64,000 bases of DNA, from positions 124,001-188,000 of the forward strand of contig BLZA01000010.1 of assembly GCA_013423385.1 (NCBI GenBank). Direction: 5' to 3'. Below, piece after piece: positions 22,267-33,900 of this stretch (position 1 is the stretch's first letter; every line of letters begins with the position of its first letter). The DNA comes from Naganishia liquefaciens (Eukaryota > Basidiomycota > Tremellomycetes > Filobasidiales > Filobasidiaceae). Both the position numbers and the translations under genes were made by a program. The notes below the pieces were generated by a model. It worked only from the letters and a program-made list of their open reading frames with translations. It did not search any database and had not been told where the DNA came from.

Positions 22267-23616
22267 GCCGTCGTATACGATTGCTCGATGGTGTGGAAAT
22301 AGTCTGCGATTCGTCTTTACGTCGTTGGGAAGGCTTTGAAGCACTTCACTACGGGGTCCGAACGTGTCAACGCCAGCGCCGTTTGGTCAATGGTCGCTGC
22401 CTCGCATGCACTTGGTGTCCCGATAGCTGATTGTGAACGACCGCGTCGAGGTATACCGGCGTGCCGACATTGTGGCGGTTTTGCGTCCGAGTGAGCGATG
22501 CGGTAGGATAAACATGGACATTTGGGGCTGTCCTCTTCCCTGGGTAACACGTCAGCCAGCGGGAGAGCGTCGCAGCGATAACGGCAGGAGCTTTGGAAGA
22601 ATTCGCGCTCATCCGGAAGTATATTAATTAATTACTAGATAGCAGACCTTGTCGGAAGCAATAAACATCCGAGACTACTATAACCACTTTATTATCTGGT
22701 GACGAATGCAAGACAGCGCTCTCTACTCTATTAAACACTTCTGACGTGAGGGGTCAGCAGCACCCAGATCTACAAGTTCCGCTCAGGGGCCTCTTCTCTC
22801 ATGTGGGCTACCAACATTTGTCTTCTCGAACGACCAAGGAGTAAATGTGGGCTCCAACACGGAGCGCAAGGTATTTGAGCGTGCAATAGAGCTATTTCAA
22901 TCTTCGACGAATCGCCTCTGTATTCCGAATCATTGTCTTGCTGGCTTACGGCCCAAAGCTCGGACAGAAGATTTCAACAAACTCGGGGAAAGAAGGACTC
23001 ACGGGGGAAACATCTGGGACGACCGATCTTCTTCTGGCTCTGCCTCTGCTGCATTACGGGATGGAATGCTGGTTGAAAGCTGCCAAGGCTCACTGCTACC
23101 TGAAATTTCTCGTGTCATGTTGCTCACTTCCCACATAAAGGCCGTGAGTCGACCTGGATTGTCATGTAATTGCTCTCGATGAGAGAACCACTGGCTCGTT
23201 ACCATACACGCTGAGCCCAGCTTTCTATCTTGACGCGAGCGCTAGTCTTTCACCAAAGAGGGAACACTGCTGAGGGTAAGCTCGAGCTGTGTGTCCATGC
23301 CGTATCTCTTAAGAAATCCACAAGTCGACAAACCGCCTTCTCAGGGAAGCGTTCGTGAACCTTGCGCTGACGCACACCCAGCACCATTCCTTGGCTATGT
23401 TGACAAGGGGTTTGTGAAGGAGGCGAGTGAATTGCATCGCCAAGTCGAAATCTTTGTTTGTCTGTTGCGGTGTCGTGATGAACGAGCAAAGATACAGCGA
23501 GAGCCAACCTGGCTTTCTTGTGTATACAGAAGGATGCGTGCACAAGCAACCATCTCGAACATGCCAAAACCCCCGACCTCTATCATCAGAGCCATATCCG
23601 CATCTATCGCATCCCC
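22267..23616. other. Gene-poor stretch between GT61 and P5CR genes
   Basis: About 1.35 kb. The part next to 22267 is the GT61 promoter. It contains a minus-strand ATG frame of 81 codons (22612-22367), directly upstream of the GT61 start, which could be an upstream frame or chance. The rest has only short frames on both strands without motifs. The right part is the 3' flank of the P5CR gene. Confidence 0.4.
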
Positions 23617-24704
23617 CTACTTTTTCTCCTGTCCCAAACCCGCGGCATGCAACGTCGCCGCCTGAACCGTCCGCGCCAATGTGGACCGCACGTTGCCATC
23701 CTCCATGCGCATAAGGCCCGCGATGGTGCATCCTCCCGGCGCTGGGGAAAAGCGAGGGTGAGTTGCGGGAAGAGGAAAATCCAAGTGGTGGAGGGCTTAC
23801 TGGTAACGCCGTCTTTGAGAAGTGATGGATGCAGAGGGGTATCGAGTATCATTCGCGCGGTACCGCTCATGGCTATCCGGATTACCATCAGATCTCTTTT
23901 CGAAAAACAACCGAAAGGGGACCCACTCTGCGCCGCCATCTCGGTCGCCTCTTGCCTCGTCAAGCCCATCAACACTCCACCATCCGCCAGCGCATCCACC
24001 ATGACGGCCACAAACGCCGGTCCACTACCTGCCAATGCCGTGGCGGCGTTGAATTTCTGCTCGGGCAGGAATCTGACGAGGCCACATGTGCGGAAGATGG
24101 CTTGGAGGCGGGTGGTGGTGGATGGAGGGGCGGTCGAAGGGATGGGTGTGATGAGAGTCATTCCGTGTCCGATCTGGCGGCGAAATAGGGCTGAGTGATG
24201 AGTATGTTGAGGGAAAAAGGGGGGGGGAAAAAGAGGTGGGGGAACTGACCTTGGATGGCGTGTTGGTCATGGTGCGCACGACGTGACTTCCCGGAGCCCA
24301 CGTTTGCAGCTGTTCCATCGTCACGCCCGCCAACACACTCGCGAGTACTTTCCCGTCGAGCGCCTCCTTGACGCCTTGCGCCGCAAGAATCGATTGGGCC
24401 ATGTACGGCTTGCACGCGAGCAAGACGATATCGGATTCCTTGATCGCTTGGAGGTTGCCCTCGTCGCCGTGTAGATATGTTATCGGTTTACCCGCGGGGA
24501 AAGAGTCTCGGAGAGCGGGGATGGACGAGTCTCGGCCGACGGTGAGGATGTAGCGTGTGGGCAGATCGGCAGGGGAGGAGTCGAGTTGGGAGAGGATGCC
24601 AGAGAGGATGGCTTGGCCCATGGTGCCGCATCCTAGGACGGGGTGAGCGGGTACAGCAGAAGAGAAGATTGGAGCGTACCGATGATGGAGAGTGTGTATG
24701 TCAT
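23617..24704 (-). CDS. PRO3: Pyrroline-5-carboxylate reductase
   Basis: Last step of proline synthesis: reduction of pyrroline-5-carboxylate to proline with NAD(P)H, in the cytosol. Five exons (24704-24680, 24632-24250, 24173-23927, 23872-23801, 23741-23617) give 852 nt and 283 residues, normal for the family. The N-terminal Rossmann motif is IIGCGTMGQAIL, split by the first intron. VLLACKPYM and SVLAGVTM follow. The C-terminal dimerisation domain has ALAGSGPAFVAVMVDALADG, then AAQTMSGTARM, and the signature DGVTTPGGCTIAGL, rebuilt across the last intron. Intron 2 (24174-24249) contains a long run of G on the plus strand, which is its pyrimidine tract. The gene is head to head with the TOM1-like gene, 259 bp between the two ATGs. 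Confidence 0.97.
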
Positions 24705-24963
24705 GGTGATAGTGATGCTGTGTGATGAACGGGATGTGGCATCGTCGCATGGCCTGTCCTCTTTCCACAAGTAGAAGATGACTGCACTCGCGCCCCTCGC
24801 TCGGCCGCCGGCGATCTGCATCCGCGCTCCTCGCTTTTGGCTCGATCATTCCGGCCCGCGTCCATTAAGCCATTCATCATCACCGCCACAAGGTTCTCCC
24901 CTCCCTTTCTCCATTCTCCATCCATCGACACACCACACCACACCACGCGCGTGTCATGTCAAG
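24705..24963. promoter_or_regulatory. Shared divergent promoter, P5CR and TOM1-like genes
   Basis: Only 259 bp separate the two start codons, which point away from each other. This segment must drive both genes. It is rich in pyrimidine runs and short CACAC repeats near 24920-24945, and has no evident TATA box. Confidence 0.6.
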
Positions 24964-27900
24964 ATGAAGATCAAGAAACACCCCAAGCGCGCTTCCGTCG
25001 CTGTGCGTCGTCTCCTTTCCCCTCCGTCTCTCCCCGCTCAGCCCTCTTCCCTTTCCTTCCACAGCACCCCGACATAGAAGCCGTCATCACGCGCATCAAC
25101 GCATGCCCCGACACCGGTCTCGCGCAACTTTTGCACGACGAGATCCCACCCAACACGCCATGGCGATTCCCCCGTGGTGATTTGCATTGCTGGGTGACTG
25201 TTCTCGATCGATTCGACGGGATCCTTGCCTCGCTCTGTGCCGCGTATGCGATTGATGCTCCCGATGCGACGGTCGTTCAGCGCACGCCATTCAGTGCAGA
25301 CGACAAGCGACTCGTGCTTGAAATCTTGCGGTTCGAGCGAATCTTGTTGGACAACTCGACGAGTCGTAAAATCTACGCGTCGTATGACCGCTTGCAGTCC
25401 TTGCTCTTTACGCAAGACCTCCAGGTCCTCCACGCGACAGTGCTCCTCATTCTCCGGCCGTCCCAGCAGTATGGATCCCATACGCCATTCGAGCTGAGCA
25501 ATAACAAGGTCGTTCGTCAGCGTTTGCTCAAGATCGTCATGGCCGGCGGCGGATGGGGAAAGCTCAAAGAGTCGGGATACGATATGGTCAAGCTCGCGAA
25601 AATGTCGGAAGCGGACAATGTGGCGGACGCGAGTGCCGCGACGCAGCCGAGGGAATACGAACTCGACCTTCCCGCGGCTTTCTACGATCTTTCCGCGCAA
25701 TTTTACCGTCCCTCGTCGGCGGATAGCTTGCCCGGATACACAGAACACCAAGGAACATCAACGCCCGTCTCGACCGAGCTCGAACGCCCGACGCAAGAGT
25801 TGCGTATCCAGCCGAGTCCATTGGCAAGGGTCACGCTCGAACAAGGCATGGCGGACGACGATGACGGTACGGCGCTCGAGACGCCTTCTCGACCCGTACC
25901 CGCGCGCACGCTGTCATCCACCGAAACACCCACGCCGCTCGTCAGGTTTGCCGCCGCGAACGCGCCGCAGCAACAGCCAGAAGTGGGCAGTTCGAGTGTC
26001 ACGGCGTTTTCCCGCGCGTATACGAACAGTGATGGATTGACGGTGCTTTACGTTCCGAGCACGTCGGTCGTGCCGCTCGTCAAGAGTGGCGCCAAGGATG
26101 CGATGGGAGTGTTGGCCGAGTTGTTGGAAAGTCATCCAGAGTTGCGGGGCGTCAAGGACGAGGCGGCAGAGGTCAAGCAGGGCGAGGACGCCAAGAAGAC
26201 GACCAACAAGTATACGGCCGTCAATGATGCGATGCGCGAGGAACAGTTTGAATTGCTCTGCCGACTCCGCATCATGCTCATGATGGACGTCCACGATGGC
26301 AAGATGGACCCGCGCGTCAAATCCGACGTGACGCTCATGCTCGAAATCCGCCTGGCAGCGTTGGCCACGTACCTCTATCTTACGCCCGAAGACAAGGCAC
26401 AGACCGAGCTGTTCCTGTACGAGCCCGCGCTCGTTGCGCAACTCGCCGACCTCGTCAACCCGGCGTCTCACGTCTCGGATGTCGTGGCCGCGCCGGCGTT
26501 CATGGCACTTGATGCTTGCGCGCATTATCGGTACAAGTGCACCGAGGTCGTTTCCGCGCTCGGCGCCAATGTGGCGCATGGCACGCTCATGAACTGTTAC
26601 CGTGAGGTTGTTCGGCGACTGGCGACAGAGCAAGGCGCGCCGCACGAGCTCGTCGATAGCGTGCTTTCGTTTGTGGCGTTCCTCGCAACGTCGAGCGGTT
26701 ACGGCAACATGCTCGTTGGTGCCGGAATCATCCCGGTGATTATCGATCTCGTCAAGGTGGAGCATCCAGCGCGCGGGGGCTACGTTGCGCGCGCAATGGG
26801 TTTGATCGACAACATGATGTACACGTCCAATAATGCGTTCAACATTTTCTGCAACGCCCAGGGACTCGAGACGCTCAATCATCGGATCACGGTCGAAGTC
26901 GATCGCTTGATCAGCGGAGAATTCGCGCCGCAGCATCCGAGCCATGCGACGGAATCGGATTTGCTGCGGCGAACGACGCCGCTCAAGCTCATGCTGCGAT
27001 CCGTGCATAGGCTCATGCAAGCCTCGGGCACGGTCGACGCGCTCCGGAATCTCATCGACTCGGACTTGCCGAAATCGCTGCTCAAGATTTTCCACCACGT
27101 CGACAAGATGGGCGCGTCCGTGTTCGCGCTCGCGATCCACGTTACGGCGGCGTTCGTGCACAATGAGCCGACGTCGCTGTCGATTATCCAAGAAATGAAG
27201 TTGCCGGACGCGCTGTATGATGCGCTCGAGCACAACAGGCAGGCATCGTTCGAGATCCTGTCGGCCGTGCCGAATGCCATTGGTGCGTTCTGCCTTAATG
27301 CTGCCGGCATGGATCTCGTCGTACAACGACGCGAAGTGCTCGGTCGGCTCGTCAATAATTGCGCCGATCCGGCGTACCGGGACATCTTGCGGGAACGAGA
27401 TAATGCAACCTTTCTCGGCACATCGCTCGATGAACTCGCGCGACATCACCCGCCGCTCAAGCCAATCTTGCTGGAATCACTTGCGGCGTTGCTCAAGGAC
27501 CTCGTCGAGCAAGGTCAAACGGCGGCGGTGTTTAACAAGTGGGAGCCCGCCAAGTATCGCCTGATGACGGTCGAAGATGTGACGAGAAGGGCGGAAGAGG
27601 ATGCAAAGAAGCAGGCTGAGGGCAAGGGGGACGTCAAGGACGATGCTCCCGTCGTCAGCATGTCCGAGCCCGACGAAACTCGGCCCGAGGTGGACGCTGC
27701 AACGAGCTTTGCGATCAAAGCTGCCGATGAAAAGTCGACCAAAAAGGACGACAACCAGATCGAAATCACCATTGATATCGTTGCCCAGCTCATGCAAGGC
27801 CTGTTCCATAATCCGCAATTGGGCAAAGACTTTTTAGCGCAAGACGGACTGAAGCTCGTGCTGGACATCTATGGCTCGCCGTCACTCCGGAACTCGTTTG

Positions 27901-30900
27901 CTACGAGCGCCACCGCTGAGCGGCTTCACATTGTTCTGCGACATTTGGCCGAGGCCAACCTCACCAAGGTGCTGAACGGTCTTGTCGAGAGCGTGCGCGG
28001 GGTGATGGATACGTGTCGAGGTCTCTGGGACAGCGGCATGCAGAATTCATACCTGTCGCCAATGATTCCTGCACTTGGTGAGTCTTGAGCGTTGGGGGCT
28101 TTTCGCTTTAGACTGATGCTTTCACAGCCATGGAAGCTGCACAGGAAAAGAATACCGAATTCAGGCGTCTTGTACACCTGAACAACTTGCTCAGCGCGCT
28201 GTGCAATCTCTACATCACCGTTGGCTTTGCTCACGGCAAGGTTGCATCGTCTTTCCTGCAAGCTCTCGGCGCGTCATCTGGCTCAACGTTCCTGCCAGAC
28301 TTGGGACAGCTTCACCGCGCGTGCATCTGGGAAAATATTCTCCTCAAGATGAAGGTGGCTTCATCCAAGATTACCAAAGAAGCAGAAAAGAAGGCCGCCG
28401 AGACTTCGACTGAAGGCATCTTGTCACCTGTCATCGAGCGGTCCGAACTTGGCGCAGCGTTGCTTGACGCCTCGACTGATGCCGCGAAACAGACTGTTGA
28501 CGAGCCCAACTTTAACGCCATCAAGGCAATTGCCCATAGCATTCCGGCAATGCTTACGCCGTTCTTTCAAGGTGCGTACTCTTCGCGCTTCATATGACTG
28601 TGTCTGACGATCTTTCTAGGTGTCATCAAAATGCTTTTGTTCCGTCGAGCCGAACCTTCGCACAAGCTGCAAGCGGTTCCCACGGCCAACACGCTCGCCT
28701 CGATGATCAAGGAGTATTTGGAAGTGATGCCCAAACCCAAAGGTAAGGCACCGTTTGCAATACGCTCATAATCTGGCTGATCTCTCCGTACAGAACAAGA
28801 GTACTTGTTGAGCGTGTACAGTTCGAGCATGATTGGGATCGTACATGCCTTTTTATTCGATGGTCAGTCAAGGTTGAAACACTCTGAATTGCAGCTGATC
28901 GCTCGCGCACAGAACGCACCACACAAGGCAGCCTGCAAACAATGCTGCTCGTCGCGTTCCACAAAGCAGGAGGCATGGATCTTATCAGCCGACTCGTTCT
29001 CACGTATGCCGCCGAGTTGGAAGATCTCAGCAAGGCCGATAAGGAGGCATCCGATGCCGGCAACGAGGACCCCAAACTTCGCGGCCGTCGGCGATTCAAG
29101 CTGTTCCATTGCTATCATCGATTCCAGACGATCATGCATCTCATCAAGTCACTGGTCTCGAACAAGACAGTTTTGGAATCCAGCCAGACCATCATGATGG
29201 TCACTAAGGACAAGGAACCGACAGATCCCGACTACTTTGTGGCGCAAGACCTTCTGATCGCGCTGCGATTGTCAGTCTTCGATGCCATCGATACCGTATG
29301 GAAGTCGGACTGGCTACTTCACGCGCCATTGCCTTTGACTCGATCCACAGTCCAGGCGGTCCTCAGCCTGCTTGAAAATGTGCCGGAACCCCCCGTCGCT
29401 AGTACCGGACGAGACACGCCACATCCATTTTCGCGATTGGTAGACCTCAATTCGATATTGGGCAACATCGGCACTCCGGCTCGAGTCGCCACCCCTCCTA
29501 CAGGTGCCGGCGTACCGCCTGCCGTTCGACCGCGAGTCGTCGCCAACGAATCCTATGTAGATACGTTGGTAGAGATGGGATTCACCCGCCACGCCGCGAC
29601 TGTAGCGTTGACCCGTCTCAACAACAACTTGCCCGCCGCGACCGAGTATCTCCTGACGCACGCCCATCTCATTCCGGAGCCTGAGCCAGGAGCCAATGTC
29701 GGTGATGCCGCACCTGCGCCTGCACCGGCTACAGAAGGCAATGAATCGGCTGGGGTTGACAATGTCGTAGGTGGCTCAAGCAATGGCAACGTCGAAGCAA
29801 ATCCACCTTCTGCTTCCGATCTTACGGCAGACGACACGGCCCCCAAAGAAGCTGCCTTGGCGGACAAGGACAAAGATGTCGAGATGACAATTGCAGATGA
29901 CACCGAATCCGCCAAGAAGCTTGAAGCCGTCGCAGAAGCCCGCAAAGAGTTCAACGAGAAGCGACAGACAACCTATGATGCTCTTCCGACTCGTGCCATC
30001 CGGTTGGTTGATGTGCACGAGCAGCTCATCTTTGACTTCCGCAATGCTTTATTGGAGACTACAGAAGGGGTCGAGGCTCTCTCTAAAGCTTTGGAGGAAT
30101 TCGGACCTGGAATGCTCCCGAGAGACGACAAGGCGGTAGCCGCATTGACGGCTCGTTTGCGGCTATTGGCAGTGGTTGCGCATCAACCGACATTTGGACA
30201 AAAAATTGACGAAACAAAGCGTCAGGCGCTATTGGACAAACTGCTCGCTTTGCCTATGAGAACCGAGGATGGAAAGCGAACCCGCTGGCTGTCCGGTCTA
30301 CTGCTAGGCGCGGAATCAATTTTCTTCTGGGGAGAATCGGTCAAGGAGGCCAAGATAGGAGACGCGCCTCTTACCACGATCATCAAGGGGCCGTTGTACC
30401 TCGAAGCCCGACGCCGCTTGTTCGATCTTAACATGGACATCTTGAAGGACGTGGATTTAAACATTGACGAAATCATTGCCGTTCTGCGATCTCTGGCCGT
30501 CCTGACTCGAGATAGCAACCTGGCGCAAGCCTTCCTCGAATGCGATCACAGTCTACAGTACTTGTTCCGCCTCTTCAACATCTCTCAACAAGACAACAAG
30601 TATATGCAGTCCTGCGCCTCGCTTATCGCCATGATCATGCGCCACCTGGTCGAAGATGAAAACATGTTGCGGAAATCCATGCAAAAGGAGATTCGAGTCT
30701 GGTTCCAGAAGCAGCGCAGCAACAGTGCCACGGTCCAGCATTACGTCTCCAACCTGAGATCTGCGGTTCTCCGGGATCCGGATGTTTTCGTCAAAGCGAC
30801 CGCCGCCGAGTGCGCCTTGACGAGTGTCGAAGCCGGACGCAATGGCGCATACAGCCTCCAATTGATCAATGCTAACCGGGCTGAAGGGAACAACAAGTCG

Positions 30901-33900
30901 GGAGACGAAGATCGAGCTGGCGAGTCTATGCAAGTGGACGATCCTTTCCAAGAAACGATCGAAGACGCGCGAAAGCCGGGTTTACAACAAGTCATGCAAT
31001 TCCTGGTTTCAGACTTAATTGCTTACAGCAAGCCCGAGAAACAAAGGCAGATCGAAGACGATCAATCGGCTGCTGAGAAGCGCCTCGGTGGTAACTTTTT
31101 GGTATTAACCGAGCTGCTCGGATCGTACCTCGACTGCAAGTCAGCACTTCTTAGCTCCTCCAAACGTATTGGCAAGGAGTCGACTATGAATGCACGCACT
31201 CGATCCCCGATTTTGAATGTCCTCCTCAACCACTATGCAACTAACATTGCCTTTGATATGGACGTCTGCCGCACGACCGCTCAGCCCATCACCGAATCTC
31301 AACGATCTCGGCTCAACTTCTCCAACTGGAGTTCTTCCGCTATCGTTGCATTGTGTTCGGATCCGACTTCCCAAGCCAACACGCCATTAAAGGACATCTC
31401 GGCCGTGGTTGTCAACGTCAGGAAAACGGTCATGGACGTTCTCGCCAGAGCCATCAAAGATGCATCAAGCTCGAACGAGAGTCTCAACTCGCGATACGGT
31501 CGATTGTGGGCTTTAGCCGAGCTCTGCTACCGCCTGTTGACCGCCAAGTCCACAGTGCAGGCGAGATCGCATGACGACTCGTCGCTGCACATTGCCAAAA
31601 TTATGCTGGAAAAGGGATTCGTTCCGTTGCTCACGGGCGTATTGGGCGAAATTGATTTGAATTACCCTCAAGTCAGAGTCTTGATAACCGCTATTATGCA
31701 GCCTTTGGACTACTTGTACGTGTCGAGCTGTCGTCTTGTCTATTGCGCACTGATCCCCTCTCAGGACTAGATTGTCTATGAAAATGGCTAAGGCGGAAAA
31801 GTCCCGCACCGCCGACGTCGAAATGTCAGACGACGATACTCTCAGTTCCGAAGACGAAGACGAAGACGAGGAGATGGCTGGCCCCGAGGAGGAAGGGGAA
31901 GCGCCCGATATGTATCGAAACTCCTCACTCGGCATGTTTGGCGGCGAAATGGACGATTATCTCGACGGTGAAGACGAAGATGGAGACGATGAAGACGACC
32001 TGGAGGGCGACCATTATGACGATGACGACATCGGTGACGAAGACTCAGAAGATACCGAGCCTTCATCCGACGAAGAAGACGAAGAGGGCGTGGAGATCGA
32101 AGAAGAATGGGATGAAGATGAAATGGGTCTTGAAGAGGATGAAGACGAGATGGAAATGGAAGACGATGCCAACGAGTTCATGATGGATGACGGAGTCGGT
32201 GAATTTGGCGAAGGCGGTGCTGATTTGTTGGGCGATGACGCCATGCTTGAAGGTATGGACGGCTTGGACGGAATGGAGGGTGACATGGAGGATGACGAGG
32301 GCATGTTTGACGACGAAGACGACATGGATGACGAGTTCGACGACGAGGACGACGAGCAGTCGGAGATCTACGAAGAGTACGATGCGTTGGACTCGGTAGT
32401 CGTTAACCCGCTGGCCTCTGGATCTTCGATGACTTCGGCGCAGATGAACAACTGGGGTTGGGCGCAGCCCGTGCGCACAAACTCGCAAGACGAGGCTGGT
32501 GGTCAGGCAAGAAGGCGCGGTCATCGATTCATTGGTATGTCTTCTCGCTTCTCCTTCGTTCGCTCCACTAATCAAGTTACAGATGAGTCTGGTTACGCTC
32601 TCTTCGGACGAAACCGTCCGCCGACGTCGAACGTGGCATCGGTTGCATCTCATCCTCTACTTCAGGAGGATTTACAGGCAACCCCGACGGCTGCTGTTGC
32701 TACTACCAGCAATCGCCCATCTGCGGGTCTGCAAAGACCTCGAGACCTCCCAGGCCTCATTCGTGCGCTCGATTCTCTGATGGGAGGCAACGCAATGCAG
32801 GTCCTTGAGACGCTTGCTGGCGGCGCCAATCACGAACACGGAGATCACACCATAAGAATTGAAACAGGATCTCACGGAACGGAGATTCGTGTCGGAAACC
32901 GATCATTACATTATGGTCCAGGTGGCGTTGGTGACCTGCCCGCAGCACCAACGACCAATAACCAAACCATTGAATCTACCCCTCAACCGACACTGAACCG
33001 GTGGCAAGAAGAGGAAAAGATCGTATCAGCGATCGACGCTCAGGACAGGCTTCACAAGATCATCAATCACATTGTGAATGTCTTGCTGCCCTCCGCTCGC
33101 AAATCCGAAGAAGAAGCCAAGGCGAAAAAGGCCAAAGAGGAGGCAGCTAACAAGCGTAAAGCTGAGGAGGAGGAAGCCGCCCGCGTCAAAGCAGAAGCAG
33201 AAAAGGCGGAAGAGCACGCTAGACTGCGGGCCGAAGAGGTCGAGGAAGTCGAAGATGATGAAGGGGAAGAGGTGTCGAGTGACGATGTGGACATGACACC
33301 AGGCGAAGGTGAGTAACAAATTCTCACGTAGGCATCGATCTGATCATTGATAGCCCCCACAGCCAATGCAGACCGCCCGAGGGTTACGATCATGATCCAC
33401 GGGGAAGAAGTCGATATTACTGAAACAGGTATCGACCCTGAATTCCTGGAGGCGTTACCGGATGACATGCGAGAAGACGTCGTCAACCAACATCTCCGGG
33501 AACGACGCCGCTCGGCGGCAGGATCCGGTCAATCACTGGCTGCATCCCAAATCAGTCCCGAGTTCTTGGATGCTTTGCCACCCGAGATCCGGGCTGAAGT
33601 CATACAACAGGAAGCGATCGAAGCGGCTCGACAAGCAGCAGAGAGCATGATAGGCGACAGCAACGTTGCCCGTGATGCGGCGGGTCAAGCTGCGACAGGC
33701 AGTGCGGGTCCGGACCGCTCGGGATTCCTTGCCGGGCTTGATCCAGCGCTTCGCCGCGTCGTCATGATCGATGATGAACAAATGGCTGTTGCTATGCGGG
33801 ATATGGGAGGCGTTTTGATGGGGCTTCCCATGCCCGCTGCAACGGCAGCAGGCGCCGGACCAGGTGCAAACGGACGAACTAATGCGACCCAGGCGGAAGA

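Noticed and set aside
24174-24249. Long G run resembling a quadruplex or regulatory element
   Set aside because: It is the pyrimidine tract of intron 2 of the P5CR gene when read on the coding strand.
25914-27449. 511-codon open frame on the minus strand
   Set aside because: It lies wholly antisense to the conserved TOM1-like coding sequence, is extremely Arg/His/Glu-rich and has no motif; such frames arise from the codon bias of the sense strand.
31842-32653. Several overlapping frames in the Asp/Glu-coding region
   Set aside because: GAC/GAT/GAA repeats open all frames; only the frame continuing the TOM1-like protein is meaningful.
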